In this document: one piece after another, positions 8,371 through 17,000 of the stretch
Position numbering within the stretch: position 1 is the stretch's first letter
How the letters are laid out: each line of letters starts with the position of its first letter
Source of the DNA: Cupriavidus consociatus
GTDB lineage: Bacteria; Pseudomonadota; Gammaproteobacteria; Burkholderiales; Burkholderiaceae
Reading direction: 5' to 3'
DNA length: 64,000 bases
NCBI RefSeq assembly: GCF_017814975.1
Contig: NZ_JAGIQA010000032.1
Span: 1 to 64,000, forward strand
Program-made: the position numbers and the translations under genes
The notes under the pieces: generated by a model
Databases searched by the model: none
Seen by the model: only the letters and a program-made list of their open reading frames with translations
What the model was told of the DNA's origin: nothing

Positions 8371-9150
8371 TCAATGGCCAAATTTGGAAGCATCGGGCTT
8401 GCGGCGTTCGGCAAACGCCGCAGCCAGCTCGTCGTGTTCGCTGGTATCGAGATAGCCGCGCAGCAGCAGGTCGTGCGCCATGCGGGACAGCCCGCTGACA
8501 CCGCCATGGCGCGCGTTGAAGGCGCTCTTCAGCGAGGCGAGCGCAAACGCGCCGCGCTCGGCCACCTCCAGCGCATACTCGCGCGTGGCCTCGGCCAGCT
8601 GCTCATCCGGGACCACGCGATTGATCAGGCCGATCTCCAGCGCCTCGCGTGCCGTGATCTTGGGATTGCGGTACCAGATATCCTTGGCGCGCTTCTTCCC
8701 CACCAGGTCTTCCAGGTACCAGGTGCCATAGCCTGCATCGAAGCTGCCGACCATCGGACCAACCTGGCGGAAGATGGCCGACTCCTTGGCAATGGTGAGG
8801 TCGCACACCACCTGCAGCACGTTGCCGCCGCCGACGGCAAAGCCGTTCACCGAGGCGATGACGGGCTTTTGCAGACGGTCGATGCTCTCGTACATCTCCA
8901 GCGTCGGCAGCACGCCGGCGTAGAGCGTGGTGTCCTGCATCCCGTCCTTGCGTCCGCCGGTGCAGAAGAACTTGTCGCCCGCACCGGTGATCACGATGAC
9001 GCGGGTGCGGGTTTCGCGGCGGATCGCGTTGATGCAGTCACGGATCTCATGGCACATGGTTTCGGTGAACATGTTGCCGTCATGGGGACGGTTCAGCGTG
9101 ATCGTGCCGATGGGGCCGTCTTCCTTGTAGAGAATTTCGGTATAGGACAT
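8371..9150 (-). CDS. BadI/MenB-type crotonase: probable 2-ketocycloalkane-carboxyl-CoA hydrolase
   Basis: The 259-aa crotonase lacks the hydratase glutamate: GGGNVLQVVCDL stands where hydratases have GGGLE. It carries the MenB/BadI signature QVGPMVGSFDAGYGTWYLE with Asp138, followed by KRAKDIWYRNPKITAREALE. MenB closes a ring and BadI opens one by hydrolysis. No other menaquinone gene is nearby, while ligase, dehydrogenase, hydratase and SDR surround it, so ring opening of a 2-keto cyclic CoA ester is favoured. The GGGNVL form matches my recollection of BadI better than the GGGHVL of MenB. The ATG has AGGAG seven bases upstream. Confidence 0.8.
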   Translation of the reverse strand: MSYTEILYKEDGPIGTITLNRPHDGNMFTETMCHEIRDCINAIRRETRTRVIVITGAGDKFFCTGGRKDGMQDTTLYAGVLPTLEMYESIDRLQKPVIASVNGFAVGGGNVLQVVCDLTIAKESAIFRQVGPMVGSFDAGYGTWYLEDLVGKKRAKDIWYRNPKITAREALEIGLINRVVPDEQLAEATREYALEVAERGAFALASLKSAFNARHGGVSGLSRMAHDLLLRGYLDTSEHDELAAAFAERRKPDASKFGH

Positions 9151-9162
9151 CGTGTCTCCTGT

Positions 9163-10392
9163 TTAGACGATTTCTGAGTCGATGAGGCCCGCGATGCACG
9201 TCGCGGACATGGAAAGTTCTTCCCTGAGAATGCGCTCCGTGTCCTCGCCCAGCGCTGGCGGCGGGTTGCGGAGCACGGCACTGGCACCGTCGAAGCGAAT
9301 GCCCAGGCCAACCTGCGGCACCAGGCCGGCAACGCCCTGGGTGGCGAAGAACATGCCGCTCTCGCGCAGCGGGATGTCGTCGGCCAGTTGATCGATGCTG
9401 TTGATGGGTCCGGACGGGATGCGGTGCCTGGCAAACAGCGCGAGCCAGTGCTGGCGTGGTTCCGTCTCAAGGAGTTTGGCAATGGTCTGCACGATTGCCT
9501 GGCGCGCTTCGCGGCGGCGCGCGTTGGTCTCGAATCCCACTTGCCGCGCGTAGTCTGGCTGCCCGACCGCCGCCCAGAAGCGCTGCCAGATGGCGTCGTT
9601 TCCGAGTCCCAGCGTGATGGGGAAATCCGCGGTATCGAAGACCTGATAGATGGCAATCACGGAATCGGTACCCCCCGAGCGGTTCGGCGCCTCGCCTGAG
9701 CCCAGATAGGGCACGATCCGCGGCGCCATGAACCGCGCCATCGTTGCCACCATCGACACATCGATCTGCTTTCCGGCCCCCGTGCGTTCCCGTTCGAACA
9801 GCGCGGCCAGCGTGGCCATGGCGATGTCCTGGCCGGACAGCAGGTCGGCGGCCGGGGTGCCAACCTTCTGGGGCGGCCCATCCGCCTCGCCGGTCAGATG
9901 CATGACCCCGGAGTAGCCCTCGGCGATCAGGTCGTAGCAGGGCAGGTCGGCGCGATCGCCCTCGAGCCCGAACCCGGTTACGGATACATGGATCAGCCTG
10001 CCGTTCATGGCCTTGAGCGTCGCATAGTCGAGGCCGAGCTTTTCCTGCACACGCTGCGCGCTGTTGAGGACAACGACGTCGGCGTTGCGCACCAGTTCAT
10101 GCGCCACCCGCTGGCCCTCCGGGCGTGTGAGGTCGATGGTCATGCTCTGCTTGTTGCGGTTCATGCTCAGGAACCATAGCGACTCACCGTCCAGGAACGG
10201 CGGCCCCCAACTGCGCGTGTCGTCGCCGCCATGGCGCTTTTCCACCTTGAGCACCTCCGCACCAAGATCGGCAAGCAAAAGCGTGCCGTAGGGGCCCGCC
10301 ACCGAGGTGGTGAAGTCAAGCACGCGAATACCCCGCAGGCAGGAAAGGCCTGCGCCGGGTGTCTGGAACGGAAGTGTCTTCAGGGTGTCCAT
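9163..10392 (-). CDS. CaiB/BaiF family CoA-transferase (class III)
   Basis: This 409-aa protein is the promoter-proximal gene of the operon. The N-terminal GIRVLDFTTSVAGPYGTLLLADLGAEVLKVE is characteristic of the family. CYDLIAEGYSGVMHLTG and KVGTPAADLLSGQD place Asp183 where class III transferases have the catalytic aspartate that forms an acyl-CoA anhydride, and the AMACR histidine is absent. It probably moves CoA from a donor ester to the free acid, giving a route parallel to the ligase. The start codon lies about 34 bases from the -12 element of the sigma54 promoter, with no strong Shine-Dalgarno. Confidence 0.88.
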   Translation of the reverse strand: MDTLKTLPFQTPGAGLSCLRGIRVLDFTTSVAGPYGTLLLADLGAEVLKVEKRHGGDDTRSWGPPFLDGESLWFLSMNRNKQSMTIDLTRPEGQRVAHELVRNADVVVLNSAQRVQEKLGLDYATLKAMNGRLIHVSVTGFGLEGDRADLPCYDLIAEGYSGVMHLTGEADGPPQKVGTPAADLLSGQDIAMATLAALFERERTGAGKQIDVSMVATMARFMAPRIVPYLGSGEAPNRSGGTDSVIAIYQVFDTADFPITLGLGNDAIWQRFWAAVGQPDYARQVGFETNARRREARQAIVQTIAKLLETEPRQHWLALFARHRIPSGPINSIDQLADDIPLRESGMFFATQGVAGLVPQVGLGIRFDGASAVLRNPPPALGEDTERILREELSMSATCIAGLIDSEIV

Positions 10393-10425
10393 TTCGGGTC
10401 GGTTCTACGCAAGTGACGGACATAC

Positions 10426-10441
10426 TGCAAAGGATGTGCCA
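10426..10441 (-). promoter_or_regulatory. Sigma54 (-24/-12) promoter of the acyl-CoA operon
   Basis: On the minus strand the sequence is TGGCACATCCTTTGCA. It matches the RpoN consensus TGGCACG-N4-TTGCA/T at every conserved position except the seventh, with exact GG-to-GC spacing. It lies 34 bases upstream of the first operon gene, and a sigma54-dependent activator is encoded divergently. The expected start of transcription is about 12 bases downstream, near 10415. Confidence 0.88.
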
Positions 10442-10509
10442 ACGCCCTGGCGCGAAACTTGCGGGGAAGCGGGGGAATTATCTGGAGACATAGGCGCTGC
10501 CTGCCTTTG

Positions 10510-10535
10510 CGGCCTTGCAGCGGATCGGAAGGCCG
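10510..10535. promoter_or_regulatory. Inverted repeat, candidate activator-binding site
   Basis: CGGCCTT and AAGGCCG form a perfect 7-bp dyad with a 12-base spacer. It sits about 70-95 bases upstream of the -24 element, within the range used by sigma54 activators. Binding by the neighbouring regulator is inferred only. Confidence 0.35.
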
Positions 10536-10604
10536 ACGAGCTGCAGAAAACTGCTTAGAATGAAACTGTCTTCGCAGTGTTCTTGCCGATCATCGAGAAG
10601 GCAA

Positions 10605-10627
10605 TTGTGTAGTCGCCGAAGACACAA
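10605..10627. promoter_or_regulatory. Inverted repeat TTGTGT-N11-ACACAA, candidate upstream activating site
   Basis: A perfect 6-bp dyad with an 11-base spacer lies about 165-185 bases upstream of the sigma54 -24 element and 34 bases before the activator gene. The position suits an enhancer site that could also allow autoregulation. No copy was seen near the paralogous activator. Confidence 0.4.
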
Positions 10628-10660
10628 CGTTCCATACAACAGACCAAGCGTGGTGGAGAC

Positions 10661-12343
10661 ATGAAACGTGAATCAGAGGGAGTCCTCGTACTCGATGCCG
10701 AGGGCAACACCACATTCGCCAGCGGGCTCGGCAGGGATTCGCTGGTTGCCAGGTCGCTGGGCGGGGTATGGAAGAACCGCGACCGCGTGCCCCTCAAAAG
10801 GCTGTCGGCCATGGCCGATCTGGAACGCCCGCTGACGGTCGCGGCCATCCCGACACGCGACTCGGTGTGCTTCCTGATCTTCGCCGTGCAGGAGGGCGAC
10901 GAACTGAGCGAATTCCTGGCGAGCGTGGAGGCAGCACCGGACATCCTCAGGCATTTCATTACCGATCCCTACAAGGCCATGGTGGTGGTTGATACATCGG
11001 CGCGCATCACGTACATGAGCCCGGTGCACGAGAAGTTCTTCGGCCTCAAGCATGGCGAGGCGATCGGTCGGCACGTGACATCGGTGATCGAGAACACGAA
11101 GCTGCAGGAGGTGGTGGCGACCGGCAAGGGGCAGGTGGCGCAGCTGCAGGAGATGAATGGCGTGACCCGCGTGGTGTCTCGGCTGCCGATCTTCGACCGA
11201 AACAAGCGTGTCGTCGCAGCCATCGGGCAGGTAATGTTCAAGGGGCCGGAGGCCATCCGCGAACTCACCGGCGAGCTTGCAAAGGTCAAGCAGGAACTCG
11301 ATTTCTATCGCAGGGAGTTGTCCGGCATTCGCAACCGAAGCTATGGCCTGGATCAGATCGTGGGTAGCAGCGATGCCGTGCGGCGGCTGAAAGAGGACAT
11401 CCTGCGCGTGGCGCCATTGGATGTACCGGTGTTGCTGGCGGGCGAGAGCGGGACTGGCAAGGAAATGGTGGCACACGCGATCCATATGCTGAGCCCACGC
11501 AGCGACAAGCCTTTGGTGCTGGTGAACTCGGCGGCGATGCCGCCTAACCTGGTCGAGAGCGAACTGTTTGGCTATGAGCCCGGCGCCTTCACGGGCGCGG
11601 ACCGCAAAGGCCGCAAGGGCAAGTTCGAAGCTGCGGATACCGGCACGCTGTTTCTCGACGAAATCGGCGACATGCCGATCGACATGCAGGTCAAGCTGCT
11701 GCGTGTGCTGCAGGATGGGCAGTTCGAGCGTGTCGGGGGCGATCGCGCCCGGCATTCGGATTTCCGCCTGATATCGGCCAGCAATCGGGACTTCAAGGCG
11801 ATGATCGCCAACTCCAGCTTCCGGCTGGACCTGTTCTATCGCATCAGCGCGGTGACGCTGCGGCTGCCGGCATTGCGCGACCGCCTTGAGGACATCCCGG
11901 AATTGGCCGATACCTTTCTGGAGGCCTTTGCGATCCGGCACGGCGCGCCGAAGAAGTCGATTGCTGAATCCGCGATCCGCTTTCTCCAGTCGCGCGCCTG
12001 GCCGGGCAATATCCGGCAGTTGCAGCATGCAATCGAGCGCGCAGCAATCTTCTGCGACGGCCCGGTGTTGGCGGTCGCCGACTTCGGCAGCATGGAAGGC
12101 GCGGAGCAGGCGCTGGCGTGGCGCCAGAGCGGCGCCCCGGCTGCCGGCGCGGAGAAGCCTCGACAGCCCGACATCCGTGAAGCGAAGGAGCGGCTGGAAT
12201 CGGAGCTGATCATCGAGGCAATGCGGCGTACAGGCGGCAACAAGAAGCGTGTTGCCGAAGAGCTGGGGATCTCGCGCTCATACCTCTACAAGCGCCTGAG
12301 CATGATCGAGGAAGAGAAAAGCGAGGTGCCGGCGCCGCGCTAA
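10661..12343 (+). CDS. Sigma54-dependent transcriptional activator (PAS-AAA+-Fis)
   Basis: The 560-aa enhancer-binding protein has an N-terminal sensory region of about 95 residues and a PAS-like domain (about 100-200, starting YKAMVVVDTSARITYMS). The AAA+ domain has Walker A GESGTGKE (261-268), the sigma54-contact loop GAFTGA (308-313) and Walker B FLDEIGD (331-337). A Fis-type helix-turn-helix closes the protein (GGNKKRVAEELGISRSYLYKRL). It is divergent from the acyl-CoA operon whose promoter is RpoN-type, so it is almost certainly that operon's activator. Sensing of a pathway acid or CoA ester by the PAS region is inferred. It is strikingly similar to the activator at 25813. Confidence 0.95.
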   Translation: MKRESEGVLVLDAEGNTTFASGLGRDSLVARSLGGVWKNRDRVPLKRLSAMADLERPLTVAAIPTRDSVCFLIFAVQEGDELSEFLASVEAAPDILRHFITDPYKAMVVVDTSARITYMSPVHEKFFGLKHGEAIGRHVTSVIENTKLQEVVATGKGQVAQLQEMNGVTRVVSRLPIFDRNKRVVAAIGQVMFKGPEAIRELTGELAKVKQELDFYRRELSGIRNRSYGLDQIVGSSDAVRRLKEDILRVAPLDVPVLLAGESGTGKEMVAHAIHMLSPRSDKPLVLVNSAAMPPNLVESELFGYEPGAFTGADRKGRKGKFEAADTGTLFLDEIGDMPIDMQVKLLRVLQDGQFERVGGDRARHSDFRLISASNRDFKAMIANSSFRLDLFYRISAVTLRLPALRDRLEDIPELADTFLEAFAIRHGAPKKSIAESAIRFLQSRAWPGNIRQLQHAIERAAIFCDGPVLAVADFGSMEGAEQALAWRQSGAPAAGAEKPRQPDIREAKERLESELIIEAMRRTGGNKKRVAEELGISRSYLYKRLSMIEEEKSEVPAPR

Positions 12344-12381
12344 CCGGAGGCGCGAGCCGGCGGCGCAACCCGCTGCCGGTC

Positions 12382-13160
12382 CTAGGGAATGATCCGGTTC
12401 GCGCGCAGTTCGTCGAACTGGCGCAGGAACATGCCCTCCGAGTCTACGACCTCGCTAAAGCCGTGCTGGCGGGCCTTGGTCGTGGACGAGATCACGTCGA
12501 ACTCCGGGGTGAAGACGAAGTTTCCGTACTTCCAGCCCACCAGTTGCTCGTACGGGATCGGCCGGAGATTATGCTCCCTGACCAGCTGCTCCCACAGCGG
12601 CCCCTTGTCGGCCATCATCTGCACCAGATCGATTTCCTGGGCCGGAGCTGTCTCCATGTCGAAGTACCGCGCGATGGCCGGCCACAAGTCGTGCCAGCGG
12701 AAGATGTCGCCATTCGTAACGTTGAACGGCTCGTTGGCGGCTGCCGGATCGGTCGCCATCCACAAGCAGGCGCGTGCCAGCAACCCACTGTCGGTCACGT
12801 TGTACAGTGCGCGCGCGTTGCCCTCCGATCCCGGGTGGCGCAACGGTAGCCCTAGCGCCTTGGAAAGGGTGGCATATACCGCCAGGACCATGACCAGATT
12901 CATCGGGGTGCCGATGCAAAGCCGCAGATGTCGTGGGGGCGTGCGCCAGACCATGTCCATGCCTTGCCTTGCTGGCGCTGCGCGATAAACGCCTGCTGGT
13001 CATAGTAGAAGTTAGGGGGCATGTGACCCGGGTCTGTCTCCTTCGCGGGAGTCTTGAATGGTCCGAGATGGTTGCCGTACCACTTGGTGCCGTATTGACG
13101 TGCTGCAGCCCAGTCGCCACCGGCTCGACGGCATCCATAGCCAGCCAGTGCGGGGCTATT
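12382..13160 (-). pseudogene. Frameshifted PRISE-type (progesterone 5-beta-reductase-like) SDR
   Basis: Three successive minus-strand frames join into one protein of the PRISE/NAD-dependent epimerase family. A short piece near 13130 (MDAVEPVATGLQHV) leads to TKWYGNHLGPFKTPAKETD and RPHDICGF in a second frame, and then to NLVMVLAVYATLSKALGL through to the natural-looking end LRANRIIP in a third. The last piece alone is 192 codons. The break near 12925 replaces the expected GNPMN with a stop in one frame. Family members are about 350 aa with an N-terminal Rossmann domain, which is absent here. This is a decayed gene; the C-terminal piece is unlikely to work alone. Confidence 0.75.
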
Positions 13161-13409
13161 CTTCGTCCGGGTAGTCGACCCATAGCCTTTCTCCCGAGGC
13201 AGGTGTACGAGTATGGTGAAACGGCTTGATCTCTCCACCAGCGTCCCAATAGCAGATCGGGCGAGGGCCAAGGGAGATAGCCAAGCGAATATTGGGGCCG
13301 GTCGACGAGGTCGATGTCGTGCTGTTCGATCAATGCTTGGGCGAAGATACGGAAGCAACATTGGCGCCTGATTCGAGATGCGCGAAGCTACGCTTTCCTT
13401 CATCCCACG
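13161..13409. other. Non-coding or decayed stretch between pseudogene and Lrp gene
   Basis: No intact gene is visible. One minus-strand frame reads RPICYWDAGGEIKPF and ends at a stop after WVDYPDEE, which looks like the tail of a former protein. I do not recognise its family. It may be a remnant brought next to the PRISE pseudogene by a deletion. Confidence 0.4.
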
Positions 13410-13880
13410 CTAGAGCATCGGGGACGTACGGTTCAGCACGGTCTTGAGCGCAAAGCTGGACCGGATATGCTCGACGCCCCGGATGCGCGTCAGCGTCCTA
13501 GTCAGGAAGATTTGATACGCGCCCATGTCAGGCACAACCACGCGCAGGATAAAGTCCGCGTCGCCGGTCATCGTGAAGCAGCTCATGACCTCCGGGGCGA
13601 CCACAATTTCTTTCTCGAACCGGGCGATCGCAGTTTCCGACTGATTCTCAAGCGTCACCGCCACAAACACGTTGAGGCCGCCGACCAGCTTGGCTTCGTC
13701 TAGCTGCGCCACATAGCCGCGGATATATCCCTGCTCTTCAAGCCTGTGTACGCGTTTGAGCGTAGGTGTCAGTGACAGCCCGATCCGTTCCGACAATTCA
13801 CGCCAGCTCAGCCGTCCTTCACGCGCAAGTTCTCGCAGGATCTGCAGGTCGATTTTGTCGAGATTGTGGACATAGTTCAT
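13410..13880 (-). CDS. Lrp/AsnC family transcriptional regulator
   Basis: The 156-aa protein has an N-terminal winged helix-turn-helix (LDKIDLQILRELAREGRLSW through the recognition helix SLTPTLKRVHRLEEQGYI) and a C-terminal RAM effector domain (CFTMTGDADFILRVVVPDMG). Members bind amino acids or related keto acids and often control adjacent divergent catabolic genes. It diverges from the indolepyruvate ferredoxin oxidoreductase gene. A pair of 9-base direct repeats 21 bases apart lies in between. Sensing of an aromatic amino acid is therefore likely but inferred. Confidence 0.93.
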   Translation of the reverse strand: MNYVHNLDKIDLQILRELAREGRLSWRELSERIGLSLTPTLKRVHRLEEQGYIRGYVAQLDEAKLVGGLNVFVAVTLENQSETAIARFEKEIVVAPEVMSCFTMTGDADFILRVVVPDMGAYQIFLTRTLTRIRGVEHIRSSFALKTVLNRTSPML

Positions 13881-13910
13881 ATGATCTGCGTGCCAGCTTT
13901 TCGATAGTTC

Positions 13911-13940
13911 AAACGTACTACAAAACGAGCAAAACGTACT
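13911..13940. promoter_or_regulatory. Direct repeats in the Lrp / oxidoreductase intergenic region
   Basis: AAACGTACT occurs at 13911-13919 and 13932-13940, a centre-to-centre distance of 21 bases, two turns of the helix. The repeats lie 31 bases from the Lrp gene start and 80 bases before the oxidoreductase start in an A-rich stretch. Same-face repeats of this kind suit cooperative binding by an Lrp-type octamer. Confidence 0.5.
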
Positions 13941-14020
13941 TCACTTTGGTGCAGATCGGTCGGGGCCGAAATCTAAACTAACTCATCCATTTTCAAGATG
14001 AAATCCCCCCGGAGGTCCGC

Positions 14021-17000
14021 GTGGTTACTCAAGCGACGTTACCCAGTGCATCGGGTTCGGCAGCAGCCGAGCAGCGAACGTTCCTGACAGGCATTCAGGC
14101 ACTGGTTCGCCTGCCGATGATACAGCGCGAGCTCGATCGTGTGCGTGGCCTCCATACCGCCGGGCTGGTGTCAGGCTATCGCGGGTCGCCATTGGGCGCA
14201 TACGACCAGCAGCTATGGAAAGCGTCAATGCAACTCGCTGCGCATGACGTGGTGTTTCAGCCCGGCCTCAATGAGGACCTCGCGGCAACGGCGCTTTGGG
14301 GCGCACAGATGCACCGGGCGTTCGGTGACACCAAGACTGACGGTGTCTTCGGCATCTGGTATGGCAAAGGGCCGGGGGTAGACCGGACGGGTGACGTGTT
14401 TCGCTGCGCCAATATGCTCGGCACATCGAAACTGGGCGGCGTGCTTGCCGTTTCCGGTGACGACCACGCCGCGCAGTCGTCCACCTTTCCGCACCAGACC
14501 GACGGCATCTTCCATTCGGCATCGATTCCGGTTCTACAGCCGGGCAACGTGCGTGAGGTCATCGAGCTTGGCCTGGCCGGGATAGCGATGTCGCGTTACA
14601 CCGGGCTATGGGTGTCGCTCAAGACAATCGCGGAGGTCGTTGAGACCGCTGCCACGGTCGACCTCGGCGGCTGGCCGGCCTATGTTGACCCGACGGACTT
14701 CGCCGTGCCAGCCCACGGGCTCAACTGGGACCCGGGCGTGGCCTGGCCGGCCCAGCGCGCGGAACTGGAGCGGCGCCTCATCGAAGAGCGTCTTCCCGCC
14801 GCACGCGCATGGGCAAGGGCCAACCGGCTCGACCGCGTGGTGGTCGAGGCACCCGACAGGCGGCTTGGGATCATCACCGTCGGCAAGGCGCACCAGGACC
14901 TGATGCAGGCGTGCCGCGATCTGGGCCTGAGCGATGCCGACCTGCGCGCCATGGGCATCTCCGTCTACAAGGTGGCGATGAGCTGGCCGCTGGAAACCGA
15001 CGGCGCCTGTGCATTCGCGGCAGGGCATCAGGAAGTGCTCGTGGTGGAGGAGAAGCGCGCCAATGTCGAGGCCCAGCTCAAGCAGGCGCTGTTCCACCGG
15101 CCGGCGTCGCAGTGCCCCCTTGTGACCGGCAAGACTGACGCGGATGGGGCGGTCCTGCTGCCCGAAATCTCGGAGCTGAGCGCGCACCGCGTAGCCGGTG
15201 TGCTGGTGGCGCGGGTACTGGCCAACGGCATCGACGCGGCCTGGTTGCCGGAACGCCTTGCCGTGCTCGACGCCGCCGCGAAGAAGCCGTCTGCAGCGGT
15301 CATCCCCATCCGCCGGCCTTACTTCTGCTCCGGTTGCCCCCACAACACGTCCACGCGCACGCCCGATGGCTCGATCAGCAGCGGCGGGATCGGTTGCCAC
15401 GTGATGGCGATCTCCCAGCCGGAACTGAAGACCACGGTGATGAGCCATATGGGAGGTGAAGGCGCACAGTGGATCGGCGCGGCACCGTTCTCCAGGACGG
15501 CGCATGTGTTCCAGAACCTCGGCGATGGCACCTACCAGCACTCCGGCCTGCTTGCCATTCGCGCCGCCATTGCCGCGAAGACCAATATCACCTACAAGGT
15601 CCTCTACAACGACGCTGTCGCGATGACCGGCGGCCAGCCCGCGGAGGGGGTGAACGATCCCGCCCGCATCACGCGGCAACTGCACGCGGAGGGTGTGGGA
15701 CGGATTGCGCTGGTGAGCGATGATCCCTCGCGATGGCAGGGCGAGAAGGCGCTGGCACCAGGCGTGGACGTCTTCCATCGCGACCAGCTCGATACGGTGC
15801 AGCGCCAGCTCAGGGAGATAGAGGGGGTCACTGCGATCGTGTACGAGCAGACCTGCGCGGCGGAGAAGCGCAGACGTCGAAAGCGCAATGAGGTGCCGGA
15901 CCCGGATCGCCGCCTGTTTATCCATCACCAGGTGTGCGAGGGATGTGGGGACTGCTCGGTGCAGTCGAACTGCATCTCCATCGAGCCGCTCGAGACCGCG
16001 CTCGGGCGCAAGCGCACCATCAACCAGAGCGCCTGCAACAAGGATTTTTCCTGCGTCAGGGGTTTCTGCCCCAGTTTCGTTGAAGTCGAGGGCGTGGCGC
16101 TGCAAAAGCCGGACAGGCGCGCGCTGGCAAGCCGGGAGGCGGAGCTCGTGGCAGCCCTGCCAGCGCCGGCACTGCCGGCGCTGGAGGAGCCGTTCAACAT
16201 CTATATCACCGGCATCGGCGGTACCGGCGTCCTGACGATAGGTGCGTTGCTTGGCGCGGCGGCCGGTGCCGATGACCTGGCGGCGACGGTGCTGGATTTC
16301 ACCGGCATGGCGCAGAAGAACGGCGCCGTGGTCAGCCAGGTGCGTATCGCCATGGCCGACTTCCAGATTCCGGCCTCGCGCATCGGCGAAGGAAAGGCTG
16401 ACCTGTTGCTTGGGGCCGACCTGGTGGTCTCCGCCGCGGTCGACTCGCTGACCCGGCTGGCGCCGGGACGCACTGCCGCCGTCCTCAACCTCGCCCAAAC
16501 GCCCACCCCGGATGTGATCCGCGACCGCGATGCCGTATTGCCGGTGCGACTGATGCATGACCGGATTCGCAGCCGGTGCAAGGGCGAATTGTTCCACGCG
16601 CTCGATGTCGGCGCGCTCGCGCAACGCATCTTCGGCGATACCTTGCCCACGCATACGCTGATGCTCGGCTACGCGTGGCAGCAGGGGCTGGTCCCGTTGA
16701 GCCGCGCAGCGATCGAGCAAGCGATCGAGCGCAATGGCGCGGCCGTCGAGATGAACAAGTCGGCGTTCAACTGGGGGCGCATTGCCGCTGTCAGCCCGGA
16801 GGCATTGGATGGTATCGCGCAGCCTGGGATGGCACTGGAGCCGGCGGCGGCATCGCTGGACGCGCTGATCGACCTGCATCGACGCCAGCTTGTCGAGTAC
16901 CAGGGCAATGGCTATGCGAAGAAGTATCTCGACCTGATTGCGCTGGTGAAAGCGGCCGAAAACCAAGCCAAGCCTGGTAGCGAGGCGCTGGCCGCCGCGG

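Noticed and set aside
8371..9150. MenB (menaquinone synthesis) assignment for the BadI-like gene
   Set aside because: No other men gene is nearby, and the surrounding ligase, dehydrogenase, hydratase and SDR favour ring-opening catabolism; the motif alone does not exclude MenB.
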